This document shows, piece by piece, positions 35,878-48,335 of a stretch of DNA of 60,000 bases (position 1 is its first letter; each line of letters begins with the position of its first letter). The position numbers and the translations under genes were made by a program. Source of the DNA: Phoronis australis (lineage: Eukaryota > Phoronida > Phoronidae); the NCBI GenBank assembly GCA_002633005.1, contig NMRA01000182.1:610586-670585 (forward strand), given 5' to 3'. Under the pieces are notes generated by a model, which saw only the letters and a program-made list of their open reading frames with translations, did no database searches and had not been told where the DNA came from.

Positions 35878-36712
35878 TAGTTATGCTATCAAGAGAAAGT
35901 TGTATATGAAGCTTCGTCTGCTGTTGTGTAATCTAACACAGGAAGTGGTGCAATTGACTACAACCGTGACGTCTAGTGGTGAAAGGTTGTACCAGTCGAA
36001 ATATATTAATACGCCGATTTAACAACAAATGTCTGTCCAAAACGGTGCAGTTTGTATGTTTGCAAACCTTTTGTAGGTTTCTGGAATATCTGTTAATGTA
36101 AGACTCTGATAATGTATAAATGGACATTTGTTTTCGGACTTTCGTGTTTCCAAAAAGCCAGTAAGGAGTTGTGTTGGAAGCATGCACGTGCGTTGTAGAA
36201 ACAACTAACTTTCTAGAGACAAAACGAAAAATAAATCTTGAATTGGTGTTGAATAGACGAAGAACCAAACGTGAGCGATCAACTTTGACACCAGTAGCAG
36301 CCAAACGTCATCATACCGTTCTGTTTGATTTGATTACCCCTCGTAAGTCTGCGATGAGCAACTTTTCATATGATAGATCTTGTAATAAATGATGAAAAGA
36401 CAGTTGTCTGCTTGTTCAGAAGCGTTTGTTATTTAAACTAACCAAAATGCATTACATTAAAATGCTTGAATCAAAACACAATTTAAAATATTTAAAAGTT
36501 AGTGACGTTTGACTTTGTCATAGTGTGTCGACATTCTTTCAAATTCAATTGTCTTTGAGGTAATGTAAAGTTTTCGACAACCATCATTTAATCAATTATA
36601 TTTTCAATAAATGTGAAAAGGTATTTGAAATATTATTGGAAAGGAACACGCTCTGCGGACAAACAGTTTCTAAGTCTTTCATCAATACGTTCGAAGCAAG
36701 CCTACACGTAAC

Positions 36713-36825
36713 AAAAAGACGAGTGTCGATACGGAGTAGTGGTTCTCCACATTGCTGTAGAGAATCCAACTGCTTTCGTCTCAGTGGAAGAATTTCTTGG
36801 TTTGCCCACTACACCACGGCTCGCC
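36713..36825 (-). ncRNA. Predicted Pol III small RNA, array copy 3
   Basis: 113 bp with terminal TTTTT, intact closing stem GGCGAG/CTCGTC, intact second stem GTAGTGG/CCACTAC and intact A-box-like and B-box-like motifs. The TATA-like ATATAC is present upstream. All expected parts are present. Confidence 0.5.
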
Positions 36826-37667
36826 TAGTTATGCTGTCAAGAGAAAGTTGTATATGAAGCTTCGTCTGCTGTTGTGCAATCTTCCACAGGAAGTGGTGCA
36901 ACAGACTACAACGGTGACATTTATTGGTGAAACGTGATGCCCCTCGGAACACATTAATACCAATTTAATATCGACTGTCTGTTCAAAACGGTGCAGTTTG
37001 TACGTTTGTAAAGCTTTTGTAATTTTCTAGAATTTCTGAAAATATAAGCCTCTGACAGCGTACAACGGGACGTCTGTGTTTTACTTTCCTATCACTAAAA
37101 AGTAGGGAGTTGTGTTGGAAGCGTGCATTTACGTTGTAGAAACAATTAAATTTCTAGAGACGAAGCGAAAAATCAATCTTGAAGTGGCGACGAATAGAGG
37201 AAGTACCAAAGTTGAGCTATCAACTTTGACATCAGTAGCAGTCAAACGTCAGCAAACCATTTCAAAACCGTTTGAACCCGATTGCGCTACCTTGTCATTC
37301 CGCGATGAGCGACTTTTCATATAAATCTTGAAATATACGATGGAATAGACAGTTGTCTGCTTGTTCAGAAGTGTTTGTTATTAAAACTAACCCAAATGCA
37401 TGAAAGTACAATGCTTTAATTTAAACACAATTTAAAATATTTAATAATTATAAAAACGTTTTAAATGCAATTGACTTTGCCATTGTGTTCCGGTATTCTT
37501 TCAAATTCACTTGTCTTTGAGGTAATGCGACGTTACTGACAACCATTCTTTATTGAATTATATTTTCAACAAAAAGGTATCTGAAATTCTATTTGAAAGG
37601 AACACGCACTGCGGACAACGAGTTTTTAAAATTTTCATCATACGTTCCAAGCAAGCCTGCATGTAGC

Positions 37668-37780
37668 AAAAAGACGAGTGTCGGTTTGGAGTAGTGGTTC
37701 TCCACATTGCTGTAGAGAATCCAACTGCTTTCGTCTCAGTGGAAGAGTTTCTTGGTTTGCCCACTACACCACGGCTCGCC
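37668..37780 (-). ncRNA. Predicted Pol III small RNA, array copy 4
   Basis: 113 bp with terminal TTTTT, both long-range stems intact and an internal GGATTCTC/GAGAACC hairpin. The TATA-like ATATAC is present upstream, followed by the conserved block. Together with copy 3 this is the best candidate for an active gene. The plus-strand 111-codon frame starting at 37802 covers its upstream region and is probably chance. Confidence 0.5.
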
Positions 37781-38376
37781 TAGTTATGCTATGAAGGAAA
37801 GTTGTATATGAAGCTTCGTCTGCTGTTGTGCAATCTAACACAGGAAGTGGTGCAACAGACTACAACGGTGACATTTATTGGTGAAAATTACATGAATGTA
37901 ATGTGGTGCCAGTCCGGCGGAAAACCTTATAACATATTAATACCGATTCAAGATCGACTGTCTCTCCAAAACGCTGCGGTCTGTATGTTTGTAAATCTTC
38001 TGCAGGTTTCTGGAATTTCTGGAGATATAAGCCTGAGACACCGTCTAACGTCAATTTCATTTTCTGACCTTCCTGTTACTATTGAAAAGCACGGAGACGT
38101 TTGTGTAGGATCACTCAGTACCATTAACGTACAGTGATTTATTTAAAACAAAATTGAAATACTAAACGTTATGAATGAACTTGCTTTGTCGCCCGGGCGA
38201 TTCCGCCATTCTTTCAATTTCATTCCTTTTTGAGGTAGTGGAATTTCATTGATAAACATCATTTGGTGAATCATGTTTTCAATAAAAACGGAAAAGTATC
38301 TGAAATACTATTGAAAATTAACACGCACTGTGTTTACGTTTTTCATCACCACATTCGAAGCAAGCCTACACGTAGC

Positions 38377-38489
38377 TAAAAGACGAGAGTCGATTTGGAG
38401 TAGTGGTTCTCCACATTACTGTAGAGAATCCAACTGCTTTTGTCTCAGTGGAAGAGTTTCTTGGTTTGCCCACTACACCACGGCTCGCC
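38377..38489 (-). ncRNA. Predicted Pol III small RNA, array copy 5
   Basis: 113 bp with both stems intact, but the terminator is reduced to four T and the TATA-like element is disturbed by a small insertion (TTGTTCGTACATG on the plus strand). The coding part looks intact, the promoter weaker. Confidence 0.4.
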
Positions 38490-39545
38490 TAGTTATGCTA
38501 TGAAGGAAAGTTGTTCGTACATGAAGCTTCGTCTGCTGTTGTGCAATCTTTCACACGAAGTGGTGCAACAGACTACAACTGTGACATCTATTGGTGAAAA
38601 TTACATGAATGTAATGTGGTGCCAGTCCGGCGGAAAACCTTATAACATATTAATACCGATTTAAGATGTACTGTCTCTTCAAAACGTTGCAGTCTTTGTG
38701 TTTGTAAATCTTCTGTATATTTCTGGAATTTCTGGAGATAAAAGCCTGATACACCGTCTAACTTTACTTTCGTTTTCTGACCTTCCTGTTACTATTAAAA
38801 AGCACAGGAGACCATAGAGAGATTCGCGACTCCGTGAAGTCTCGCGGCCTAACGCAAAAGTACGTGAGCAGGACTCAAAACTTCCGGTCTCATGGCTAAG
38901 CATAGTAAACGAAGGTGAACTTTGGTTTTTATTTCACGCACGTCAAGCAAATTTTTGAGTTTGAAATTAAGTTGTTGTGTTTAATGCAAACTAAATCGCG
39001 TATGCGAGCCATTCAAGTCGGATCATTGGTACGAAACGTGTCGGAATTAACTTGACAAGTTGTTGATCGGCCCGCTTGCTGGCACAGTTCAACAGTACAC
39101 ACGAATCGAGGAGTTTGACCCAAAAAAAGGTTGAGCTAAATGGATAATTCTTTTTACCAGTTGAATTTTCAGTCATTTACGATGAAATTTAGTTTGAATT
39201 TTGTGATTTTGTATGAATTTTGGATCGACCTAAATGCAGTTTCTCATTCGTTACTATGTTTACAATACATAAGCCATGGTTTACCAATATATCCAAAATT
39301 CAGCAAGAGCGAAATTTTGCCATTTTTCATGATTTTCAGAAGCTCATATATATTAGCATGATGAAAAGTGATGGAAAATGAAAAGTATCGAAAATATTAA
39401 AACTTTCTTCTTTATATTGATATCTGTTTCATTCATGAATATTTTTAAAAATCGAAGTACTGCAGCACTTGAGAAGGGGATAAATGGATAAATTTTCAGT
39501 TTGCTAAATGGCCGTTACTGAACCGATTTTAATGATATGTATATC

Positions 39546-39704
39546 CAGGGGCGGATCCAGGATTTTGTATTAGGGGGACCAGAGCAGAGTATTAGCCAGG
39601 ATTTTGTCATTCAGACATTGGCACTCCCGATCTGCCAAATCGTGGAATCTGGGGGAATTTTAGGGGGGTGTAGCCCTCTTGGCCGACCTATAAATCCGCT
39701 ATTG
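39546..39704. mobile_element. Short MITE, CAGGGGCGGATCC type
   Basis: It starts CAGGGGCGGATCCAGGAT and ends TAAATCCGCTATTG, imperfect inverted ends of the same type as at 12622 and 13587. It is 159 bp long and nested in the 3.97-kb transposon. Confidence 0.6.
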
Positions 39705-42186
39705 ATGTCAAATTGCTAAAAACATCTGCCTTAAGTGTACACTTTTGTTTGTTTGTTTTTTGATAAAAGTATGGGAAAATGTAGTTTTTTTAATTTAATG
39801 CCTTTTCAATTTCTAAACTGGAAAAATTCTGCAAGTGTACTCTTCCAAAAAAGGTAAATTCAGTCATTTTCAAGAACCATGCAGACCTTTACAGGGTTAA
39901 AACTGAACTCAAATTTGATTGGTCAAATGGATTAAACAGAATCAGTCAAAACTTCCCTAAATTACATAAAGTGACCCAAATTGGTGAAATATTTTCATTA
40001 TAACAGTACAGAATATTTTTAAAATTCAATTTCAGTTTTGGGGATAGATTCAGTCTATTTTCTTCAAAAATAATTTTGTTACATGTTTTCTACCTTGTGG
40101 TGCTGTGATCAGTTTCATTTTTAAAAAATTATATTTTGCATTAAAATAATTGTTTATTCAAGGCTGCAGTACATCAAAACCGTTTAGAATACGAGTATGC
40201 TCTTTTTGGATGGTCACTAACACAACGCCTCTCAATTCTTATATTATTTGACAGGAATAAAATTGATTTAAATTTCATTGAAATTTTAATGTCCAATTTA
40301 ATTTTGTTTAATTAAAAACGCACATGACCATTTTTATCATATGGTGCGTAACTTAAGATTGTGAAAACATTGATCTCACTTGGGGAAAAAGAATAATTCG
40401 TATAACCTCAAAGATTTTTGAATAAATGACGAAATACTCTGAAAAAACTAGGTTTCTGGTTTTTGCTATTTTTGAAATCATTTGTTACACCACTTTCATT
40501 TTTAGAATTGTTTTGAAATATTTTGGAATCAAAAAAATATTTTCACCGAACCATTGTAATTCTTGAAGTGTTTTGTCGTTTTAAAAGTGGTTTGGCGACG
40601 ATATGTTGTTAACTTACATGTAAAGGACTCTATCTTGTTTTAGCAACACAGTGAGCTATGGATTCCTAAATATAGTTGTCTAAACTTGATATTTTTGTGG
40701 CCTGAAATTTTTGGGTGCTATTTGCTGTAAAAAAGGCTATTTTTGAGGCTGCAAAAATTAAAAACTCGAAAAAAAATTTCAAAAATATAAAGTGGCTAAA
40801 GCTACCATTTTAGACTATTGAAGTGTTTCTGATGAAATTTGTATTTTGCTTTGCTCTGACAGCTCTATTTTGTAAAACATAGTATGTAAAGGGTGTTTTT
40901 GTATTCCTTCTCAGAAATGTATGCAATACCTTATGTAATGTTGTTATGTTTTTTCCTGTTTGTTATTGTAAAAATCCCATTGCATATTCGTGTTGCCAGT
41001 TTTCACTTACCAATTGTAAAGTAAGGCAGGGGAATCCCAGACCCCTGTTACTTACTCATTGGAACTGGGAAAATAAAAAAAATGAAAAATGTCTATTTTG
41101 TGTGTTCTGTGCTATCTGATAACACTAAAAATAAGGCTGACAGAACACCTTTCATAACCCGAATCTTTACCTCTCATGTTCTCTATTTCAAATTTTTTGG
41201 TATTTTGTTTCAGTTGGTGGTTTCATTTCATGTTATAACTTTTTTCTTCTGCAGGCAAAAATATAACGCTTAAAACTGAATTCCCTTCACTGTGTATAAA
41301 GTGCAAAAACTTAATTTATAAAAAATATACTATACAAGTTTCCTTTCGAACATTGAATATCTGTTGGGGTCACAAAATCCCTAACGAGAATTACAGTGCC
41401 AACTGGTCCTTCCAAATTTTGACGTTTTCAATTCAATCGCTGGTTGTCTCCACTACTCAATAGTGGCACTGATTCTGTTGCGGCAATTAAACATTCACGC
41501 TCAATGCGATATTGAAAATTAACTCATTTTTTTGTTAAAAAGCCATAAAAGAGTCCTGGGGGAAAAGTTCACTTTCACAAAATCGCGTTCCAGATACAAA
41601 TCTTCGTTCCATATTACTTTATAGATATTCTATGTATTTGTAACATTTAGAGGATGTTCAGAAGCTGAAAGAGAGGAATAGACATTAGGTCTTAATCAGC
41701 ATGCCCACCTATAAATATCACTTGCCAAGAAACTGGAGAATATGTCAACTCAGTCGACATGGAGAGCATGATATGCTGCTATTGAAAATATTGAGAGTCC
41801 TTTTCGATTACATTCACGAATCCCATTTTGAATGAGCAGCAAACAGGGTCATGCTGCACTTGTTAGCGCGACATTCTTGTTACCCCCTCCATTTGTCAGT
41901 CTTTGCAGTATTTCACACCTGCTGTGTACCATTGCATATTTGATTAGGTTTTACTTTGTGGTGGTATTACTGAGTCATTTTATTTCCACTTGATGAAACA
42001 AGTATTTTCGAAATATAGTTTGTCGTCTCTTGGTCAGTTTCTTTACCATTGTTCTGACGATACGAACGGAATGGAATAAAGATTGTTAACAGCAACAAGT
42101 GTCATGTATCGAACCAATTTCGCATAATCGTAGTTATGTTTAGAAGTTGCCTTACAATGTACTTTTGGCCTATGATAGTAGTGACA

Positions 42187-42242
42187 GCAAGTTTTTGACA
42201 CACAAGTTTTTGACAACACAAGTTTTTGACACTAAGTTTTGC
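42187..42242. repeat. Short tandem repeat of AAGTTTTTGACA
   Basis: Four imperfect copies of CAAGTTTTTGACA, lying in the transposon interior. Confidence 0.8.
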
Positions 42243-43082
42243 AAATGATATGTCAATGTCAGTTAGCCTTTGGCCCTTCCCCCTGGAACAAACTGTGTGT
42301 GAATTACAAATATTTATTGTGTAACATTGTTACAAATTCATTTTTGTTGGTTAATACTTGTGCTCATGATTATGAGCTGATTTGTACGGTACTCAATTTA
42401 AACAAACACCAATACTAATTGCAACAACAAATCAGCTGATGCGACTGCGTAAGTGTAAATGATAAACAAGGGAAAATCAGCTGAAGCCGTTTCTGGCGAT
42501 AATAACTCATAACATGTCTGAATTATCTTGTGAATGTTTTAAATGACATGACAGAGAACACTATACGCATTTTATTTTTACAAGTCTTAAACACTCCAAA
42601 AAATCAAGCAATTCGACTCATTACTTTACCAAATCTTGAAACGAGGGAACGATTGCTCAATAAAACCGGAAGTTTTCTATCCTGCGTGTGCAGCGCCCTA
42701 TCATCGTTAGTGCTTATGTCCCGTGGCCCGCGACATGCGCAACGCGCTCTAACGGGAGTTGGCAGTCCCTATCTATAGTCTATGCGGAGACGTTTGTGTA
42801 GGATCACCCAGTACCATTAACGTACAGTGATTTATTTAAAACAAAATTGAAATACTAAACGTTATAAATGGACTTGCTTTGTCGCCCGGACGATTCCGCC
42901 ATTCTTTCAATTTCATTCCTTTTTGAGGTAGTGGGATTTAACTGATAAACATCATTTAGTGAATTATATGATCATTAAAAATGGAAAAGTATCTGAAATA
43001 ATATTGAAAATTAACACGCACTGCGGACAACGAGTGTTAACGTTTTTCATCACCAGGTTCGAAGCAAACCTATACACGTAGC

Positions 43083-43195
43083 AAAAAGACGAGTGTCGAT
43101 TTGGAGTAGTGGTTCTCCACATTGCTGTAGAGAATCCAACTGCTTTTGTCTCAGTGGAAGAGTTTCTTGGTTTGCCCACTACACCACGGCTCGCC
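43083..43195 (-). ncRNA. Predicted Pol III small RNA, array copy 6
   Basis: 113 bp with terminal TTTTT and both stems intact. A deletion of about 23 bp immediately upstream moves or removes the TATA-like element (the plus strand reads CCTAGTTATACACGAAGC), so this copy may be silent. Confidence 0.4.
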
Positions 43196-44031
43196 TAGTT
43201 ATACACGAAGCTTCGTCTGCTGTTGTGCAATCTTCCACGGGAAGAAGTGGTGCAACAGACTGCGCAATTGGGACATCTATTGGTGAAACTTACATGAATG
43301 TAACGTGGTGACCGTCGGAACACACTGATACCGATTTAATATCGACCATTTGTCTAAAACGTTGCAACGGTCTGTATGTTTATAAATTTTCTGTAGGTTT
43401 CGTAAACTTCTATAAATATAAGTCTGAGACAACATAACGGCATTTTCGTTTTTTGACCTTCAGTTCCTGGTACTCTCAAGTAGATGTTTGTGTTGGATCG
43501 TGCGCTGTAAAACATTGATTTATTTAGGAATGGTGATGATAGACGAACCAATTAAACTGAGCGATCTGCTGGCACTCCAGCAGCAGTCAAACGTCAGTAA
43601 GCCATTTCAAATTGATATTTTAAACGACTGGCCTATCTCAGTTGATGAGGGACGGTTTACATCGATCTTCAAATTAAAGATGTCATAAGCATTCTTCCGT
43701 CGCTTATATAATAGCGTTTGTTATTAAAAGTCACTCAGTCGCATTAACATACAGTGGATTTATTTAAAACAAAATTGGAATACTAAACATTTTAAACGTA
43801 TTAAATGAACTGGCCTTGTCGCCCGGACGATTCCGCCATTCTTTCAATTCCATTCCTTTTTCACTGAGGTAATGGTATTTTATTGACAAATACCATTTAG
43901 TGAATATTATTTTCAATAAAGATGGAAAAGTATCTGAAATACTATTGGAAATGAACACGCACTGTGGACAACCGTTGATTTTCTAAGTTCTTCATCATTA
44001 CGTCAGTCGAAGCACGCCTGCACGTCATAGC

Positions 44032-44146
44032 AAAAAGACGAGTGTCGATTTGGAGTAGTGGTTCTCCACATTGCTGTAAAGAATCCAACTGCTTTTGTCT
44101 CAGTGGAAGTGAGTTTCTGGGTATGCCCACTACACCACGGCTCGCC
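44032..44146 (-). ncRNA. Predicted Pol III small RNA, array copy 7
   Basis: 115 bp, two bases longer than the others because of small insertions in the central loop. Terminal TTTTT, both stems, the A-box-like and B-box-like motifs and the upstream ATATAC are present. Confidence 0.45.
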
Positions 44147-44770
44147 TGGTTATGCTATCAAGAGAAAGTTGTATATGAAGCTTCGTCTGCTGTTGTGCAA
44201 TCTAACACAGGAAGTGGTGCAACAGACTACAACCGTGACATCTAGTGGTGAAAGGTTGTACCAGTCGAAATATATTAATACCGATTTAGTAACAAATGTC
44301 TGTGCAATACGGTGCAGTTAGTACGTTTGCAAATCTTTTGTAAGTTTCTGGAATATCTGTTAATGTAAGACTCTGATAACGTATAACTGGACGTTTGTTT
44401 TCGGACTTTCGTGTTTCTAAAAAGTAAGGAGTTGTGTTGGAAGCATGCACGTGCGTTGTAAAAACAACTAACTTTCTAGAGACAGAGCGAAAAATAAATC
44501 TTGGATTAGTGTTGAATAGACGAAGAACCAAACGTGAGCGATCAACTTTGACCCCAGTAGCAGCCAAACCGTTCTGTTTGATCTGATTACCCTATCTCGT
44601 CAGTCTGCGATGAGCAACTTTTCATACGATAGATCTTGTAATAAATGATGAAAAAGACATTTGTCTGCTTCTTCAGAAGCGTTTGTTATTTAAACTAACC
44701 AAAATGCATTAAATTACAATGCTTGAATTAAAACACAATTTAAAATATTTAAACGTTAGTGACGTTTGAA

Positions 44771-45248
44771 CTTGTAATTATATTGTGAGCTCTTTAATAA
44801 AGTCTCTCCAACAGGGAATAATATGGCCAACGGACATCAGTGGCTTTATCATTTTTCCAGTCAAATACACAGTACCAAATTGAATGCTTTTCCGCGCTCA
44901 AGTTTTGTACCAAAGCTTAGCCATCAGATAATGTTTTGAAAAACTAGGGTCATTCACAACTATGTTAGAACCCCTGGAAAAATGAAAATAGGCAGTTTTG
45001 GCAATTTATTTTGTCCAAAATTGGTGAGATTTTACCGTATCCTGTCGAGATGCATGGCCTAACTAGAGTTTATGGCTCTTTGCTGGTGCTTTGTGCATGA
45101 TGAACCATGGATAATGAGGTGCACGAATCTTCCTCTTGAATCTATCAGCTCTGTGTATTGGACATTCAGGATAACTAGACGTCTAATACTGCGCACTCAA
45201 ACCTTGTGTCACGTAACAGCTCATGAGTGCATGTGTTTTCTGTTACAG
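44771..45248. repeat. Diverged repeat shared with 45640-45980 and 47580-47830
   Basis: These three stretches share a weak common pattern: GTCATTCACA, then CCCTGGAAAAATGAAAA, then TTGGTGAGATTTTAC. They flank the exons of the second gene. The family is unknown. Confidence 0.35.
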
Positions 45249-45359
45249 AGTCCTGCCCCACGGCCTGACTCATCCTTCAGCAGTCAGCTCAGTAGCTCAG
45301 CTTTGGTCAGCAGTGGCTCAAGCCTGTCCCCAACAAAGTCCTTGAGGTCAAGACGAAAG
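45249..45359 (+). CDS. Internal exon of an unidentified gene: serine-rich segment
   Basis: The acceptor TTTTCTGTTACAG precedes 37 codons in phase 0, starting SPAPRPDSSFSSQLSSS and ending SLSPTKSLRSRRK at donor GTACGT. The segment is low-complexity, serine-rich and basic at its end, as in disordered regulatory linkers. The frame is open upstream to an ATG at 45072, but the strong acceptor argues for an internal exon. Earlier exons were not found. I do not recognise the protein. Confidence 0.5.
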
Positions 45360-47061
45360 GTACGTGCCTCTTGGATCCGAGATGCCATTCACTAAATGTG
45401 TAAAGACAACCACAGCTGATTTTCTTGTAGAAAGCTCCAATTTAACCTTGAAACACTAACACTTTGAACGCGCATACACTAATCTTATGAATCTTAGTTA
45501 CTCAGAGGTCACGTATTGAAAAGCGAAACGGTCGTATTATAGAAAACAATTCGAAATTGAATCAATGAAACGTAAATGACCTTAGTAGTTTTTGGAACCA
45601 TATCAAGAAATTAGGACCTAACAGAGCATAATATTTGCTTTGGAGGTTTGTGGTAATGACTATGAAATTTTGACTGAGATTAATCGAGTTTGAAAAAAAT
45701 GGCCCCATAGTCTTACCTCTCTTTTCAGCAAACAACTCTCAACTAAATAATTTTTGTAGTAATTTTTGTAACAATCTTCTGGCGAAAGTCGTACTTTTTA
45801 AGGTAAGCACCAAGTGAAGAGTTTTTCGTGTTCATTAGTTCCGTACCACAATTACCACTGGACAATATTTTGACAAACTGGTGTCATTCACATTTGTTTA
45901 AAAACTGAGCCCTTGAAGAATGAAAAAAAAGGTAATCATGGGAATTCTTTTTGTTGTAACCTTGTAAGATTTTACTATAGTATTAATGTTGCACTTCTGT
46001 GCGTGGTGGTGTCTCATCAAGTCTTCAGGCAGAACCAGAACGTTTTAAGGCACTTCTTGACAAGAAATCCACTGAAAACTAAATGCAGTTCAAATCTTAA
46101 ACCTTGAATGAATTCTATCCGAGCTGCATAGAATATTTATGATACTATGAAGGGTTTTCTATTGATGTACCACTCACACTGCAAGTTACCCTAGAACACT
46201 TGCCCTATAGCAAGTTGCCCCTGTAATCTGCCGTGCGTCCACACTACACACTCTTCACCATGCAACAAATGGCGCAAATATATAAAATATATTGCACCAA
46301 ATTATTGCATTACCGTGTTCAAAGTTTATGTGATATCTGCCATCACACAAAGTGCTGAAAACTTCTGGGCACTTACCACAATGTAAGACCACCTTGAAAA
46401 TGTCCACACGCCCGAGTTGCTCTAGAACAACGTCACTTCTAGAGTGAGTTGGTAGTGAGGTCATAGTTTGTGTTACTTTACCTTATCGAGGTATGACAAC
46501 TTGTTCTAATCACAGTTTTGACATAAAACTGCAGACAGGACAGAAATACGAGCTGCTCAATTATTTACACAGTGTTTGTACGCTAGCATGGAATAACGCA
46601 AAATGTATATTGGAGAAAATGAAGCATATCTGTAGGTTGTTTATCAATGGAAAATACGCTAAAATTACCAAGAAATGAAATGAAATGAAGATTTTTATTT
46701 CTTTAGTTTTAGTTCTTACAAAAGTTGCATATAAAGTGGTGCACCCTTAAAGTCAATGTTTGTCTTATTAATAGCTTGGTCAAGTCAAACAAGACACAGT
46801 CTCCGGCCAACACTGAATACTTGTTGGTGTCTTCTTTTTGTGCAATGTCACGGTGTCCCTCGGGTGTCAGGTGGGAATGCCCAGCTGATTGATTGCTAGA
46901 TATTCCGGTGGCAAGATGTTTGAAGGTTACTCATAGTAGGAACATGACTTGTAGAGAATGTTCAGTGTTACAATATTTACAGTACAACTTCTGAGTTTAA
47001 TAAATTACATTGTAACTAGAATAAACATGGTATCTTATGGTCATCGTTCTTATTTTGGTAG
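45360..47061 (+). other. Intron of the unidentified gene
   Basis: It contains diverged repeat sequence (45640-45980) and several ACCTTATCGAGGTA / ACAAGTTGTTC-type motifs that recur near 48200-48340 and in the duplicated block. No additional exon with compatible phase was found. Confidence 0.4.
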
Positions 47062-47175
47062 AGTGGCAATCGACTGTCATGTGACTTGGCGTCATCCAAT
47101 GGCATTACTCCTGCTCACATAAAAGAGGCCGTTCGACGGTACAATACTCACCTGTCTCCATTCGTTCTGTATGCT
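47062..47175 (+). CDS. Internal exon of an unidentified gene
   Basis: The acceptor TTTTGGTAG precedes 38 codons in phase 0 and donor GTAAGT follows. The product reads SGNRLSCDLASSNG, then ITPAHIKEAVRRYNTHLSPF and VLYA. It looks like folded protein with an amphipathic helix. It joins in frame with 45249-45359 upstream and with the last-exon candidate at 51911 downstream. I cannot name the family. Confidence 0.6.
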
Positions 47176-48335
47176 GTAAGTATTGAAATAATCGAGCCTG
47201 GAAGATTTCACTAACTAGATGTCATTTGTTGTATATCATGCCAGTCTGTATATCATGCTGAAAAGTTTGTGTAAATATCGAACTAAATTTAGAGACCACA
47301 GGGGAAATCTCTCAATTGTTAGGAAGAGCAATTAAGTCAATCAAATGTGCAGTCTATTTCTTTAAGATCTAGTCGAGGCAAGAACTGGATCAGTATCTCT
47401 TTGCATGCAACCTGGTCAAGAAAATGTTGAAGTAACTGATCAGACAAAAACGTACTCTTGCATGATTTTTTGTGTCTTCATAAATCACAATGAAATGTAT
47501 TAATGCATGGAAGGCCCCAAAAACTGATTTTGCTCAAATCAAGGTACCAAAAGTCATATTTTATGATAAAAAATCTCAGCAATTAAGGACACGACATTGC
47601 CACACCTCAAATTTTATTTTACTATTGGTTCATATAAGATAAATATCACCAAATTCATACTTTGTCATGTTCAAGTTGTGTATGATATCAACCATGTACA
47701 AACAAAAACCTTTGAGCACTCACAACAATGTAAGAAGACTTCTGAAAAATGGGAAAGGAGCAATTTTGACAATTATTTTTGTCAGTAATGGGTGAGATTT
47801 CAACATACTAAATTTTCACGTTGTTAAACTGTGTGCTTTTAAAATTCTTTTTGATCGGAAATACACGTGCCTGAAAATAATGACCAGTCTTCTGATTGCC
47901 ATAACTTCATTTCAAATATGAAAATTTCCGGACAAAACTTGAAATTCTATTTATTCCATTAATTTCTGGGTTTTTCTTTGAAGGCTCATTTCTGCTGAGA
48001 AAACGACTGTCAAAAAATAGAGACTTTAAAGCTATGATCATCAACCCTATTTTGGTTTTAAAAACATCAACTTTCTTGTCAGGCGTATTTGCTCCTCCAA
48101 GGCATAATGTCATTGTGTTCTTATCCTTTGTTTGACTAGAAATTTGTTGATAATAAGTCACCTGCAATATACCTGACAGTCACACTGCCTTAAGTGTTGT
48201 CAGTGTTGTTACATTAGAACAAGTTACTCATAAAAAAGTTGTTGCTAGGTTCGGCGGCTGTCTGGACGCTGTTTTAAATTAATGCAGCTTACTCTTTTTG
48301 TAACAACTTACTCCACCTTATCGAGGTAGGGTAAC
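47176..48335 (+). other. Last intron of the unidentified gene, proximal part
   Basis: AT-rich. It includes a third copy of the diverged repeat (47580-47830). No gene is seen. Confidence 0.4.

Larger units (their letters stand above)
38813..42785. mobile_element. 3.97-kb non-autonomous DNA transposon splitting the array
   Basis: GGAGAC is duplicated at 38807-38812 and 42786-42791, where uninterrupted units have a single GGAGAC. The ends are inverted: CATAGAGAGATT on the left, and CATAGACTATAGAT as reverse complement of the right. A further inverted match contains AAACTTCCGGT on both sides. The AT-rich interior has no transposase frame. A target duplication of at least 6 bp is compatible with hAT-like or P-like elements, and the superfamily is not set. 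Confidence 0.8.
34860..44770. repeat. Tandem array of seven units, alternating ~710/730 and ~950 bp
   Basis: A conserved core of about 240 bp recurs at seven sites. The spacing between cores is 719, 948, 955, 709, about 727 (after removing the inserted transposon) and 949 bp. Flanks come in two types, both with a TTTTCAATAAA-like segment before the core. The cores are far better conserved than the spacers. Each core carries a predicted minus-strand small RNA gene. Confidence 0.85.

Noticed and set aside
37802-38137. 111-codon plus-strand frame starting MKLRLLLCNL, suggestive of a secreted protein
   Set aside because: The equivalent frame is cut short by stops in other array copies (35270, 36930, 38664), and the region coincides with the predicted promoter of the minus-strand RNA.
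46493-46678. Possible exon reading FDIKLQTGQKYELLNYL
   Set aside because: The phase does not fit the neighbours and the frame runs into a stop without a donor. Repeat sequence lies directly before it.
46777-46873. Possible exon between 45249 and 47062
   Set aside because: With phase 0 from the upstream exon it meets a stop. The acceptor is weak.
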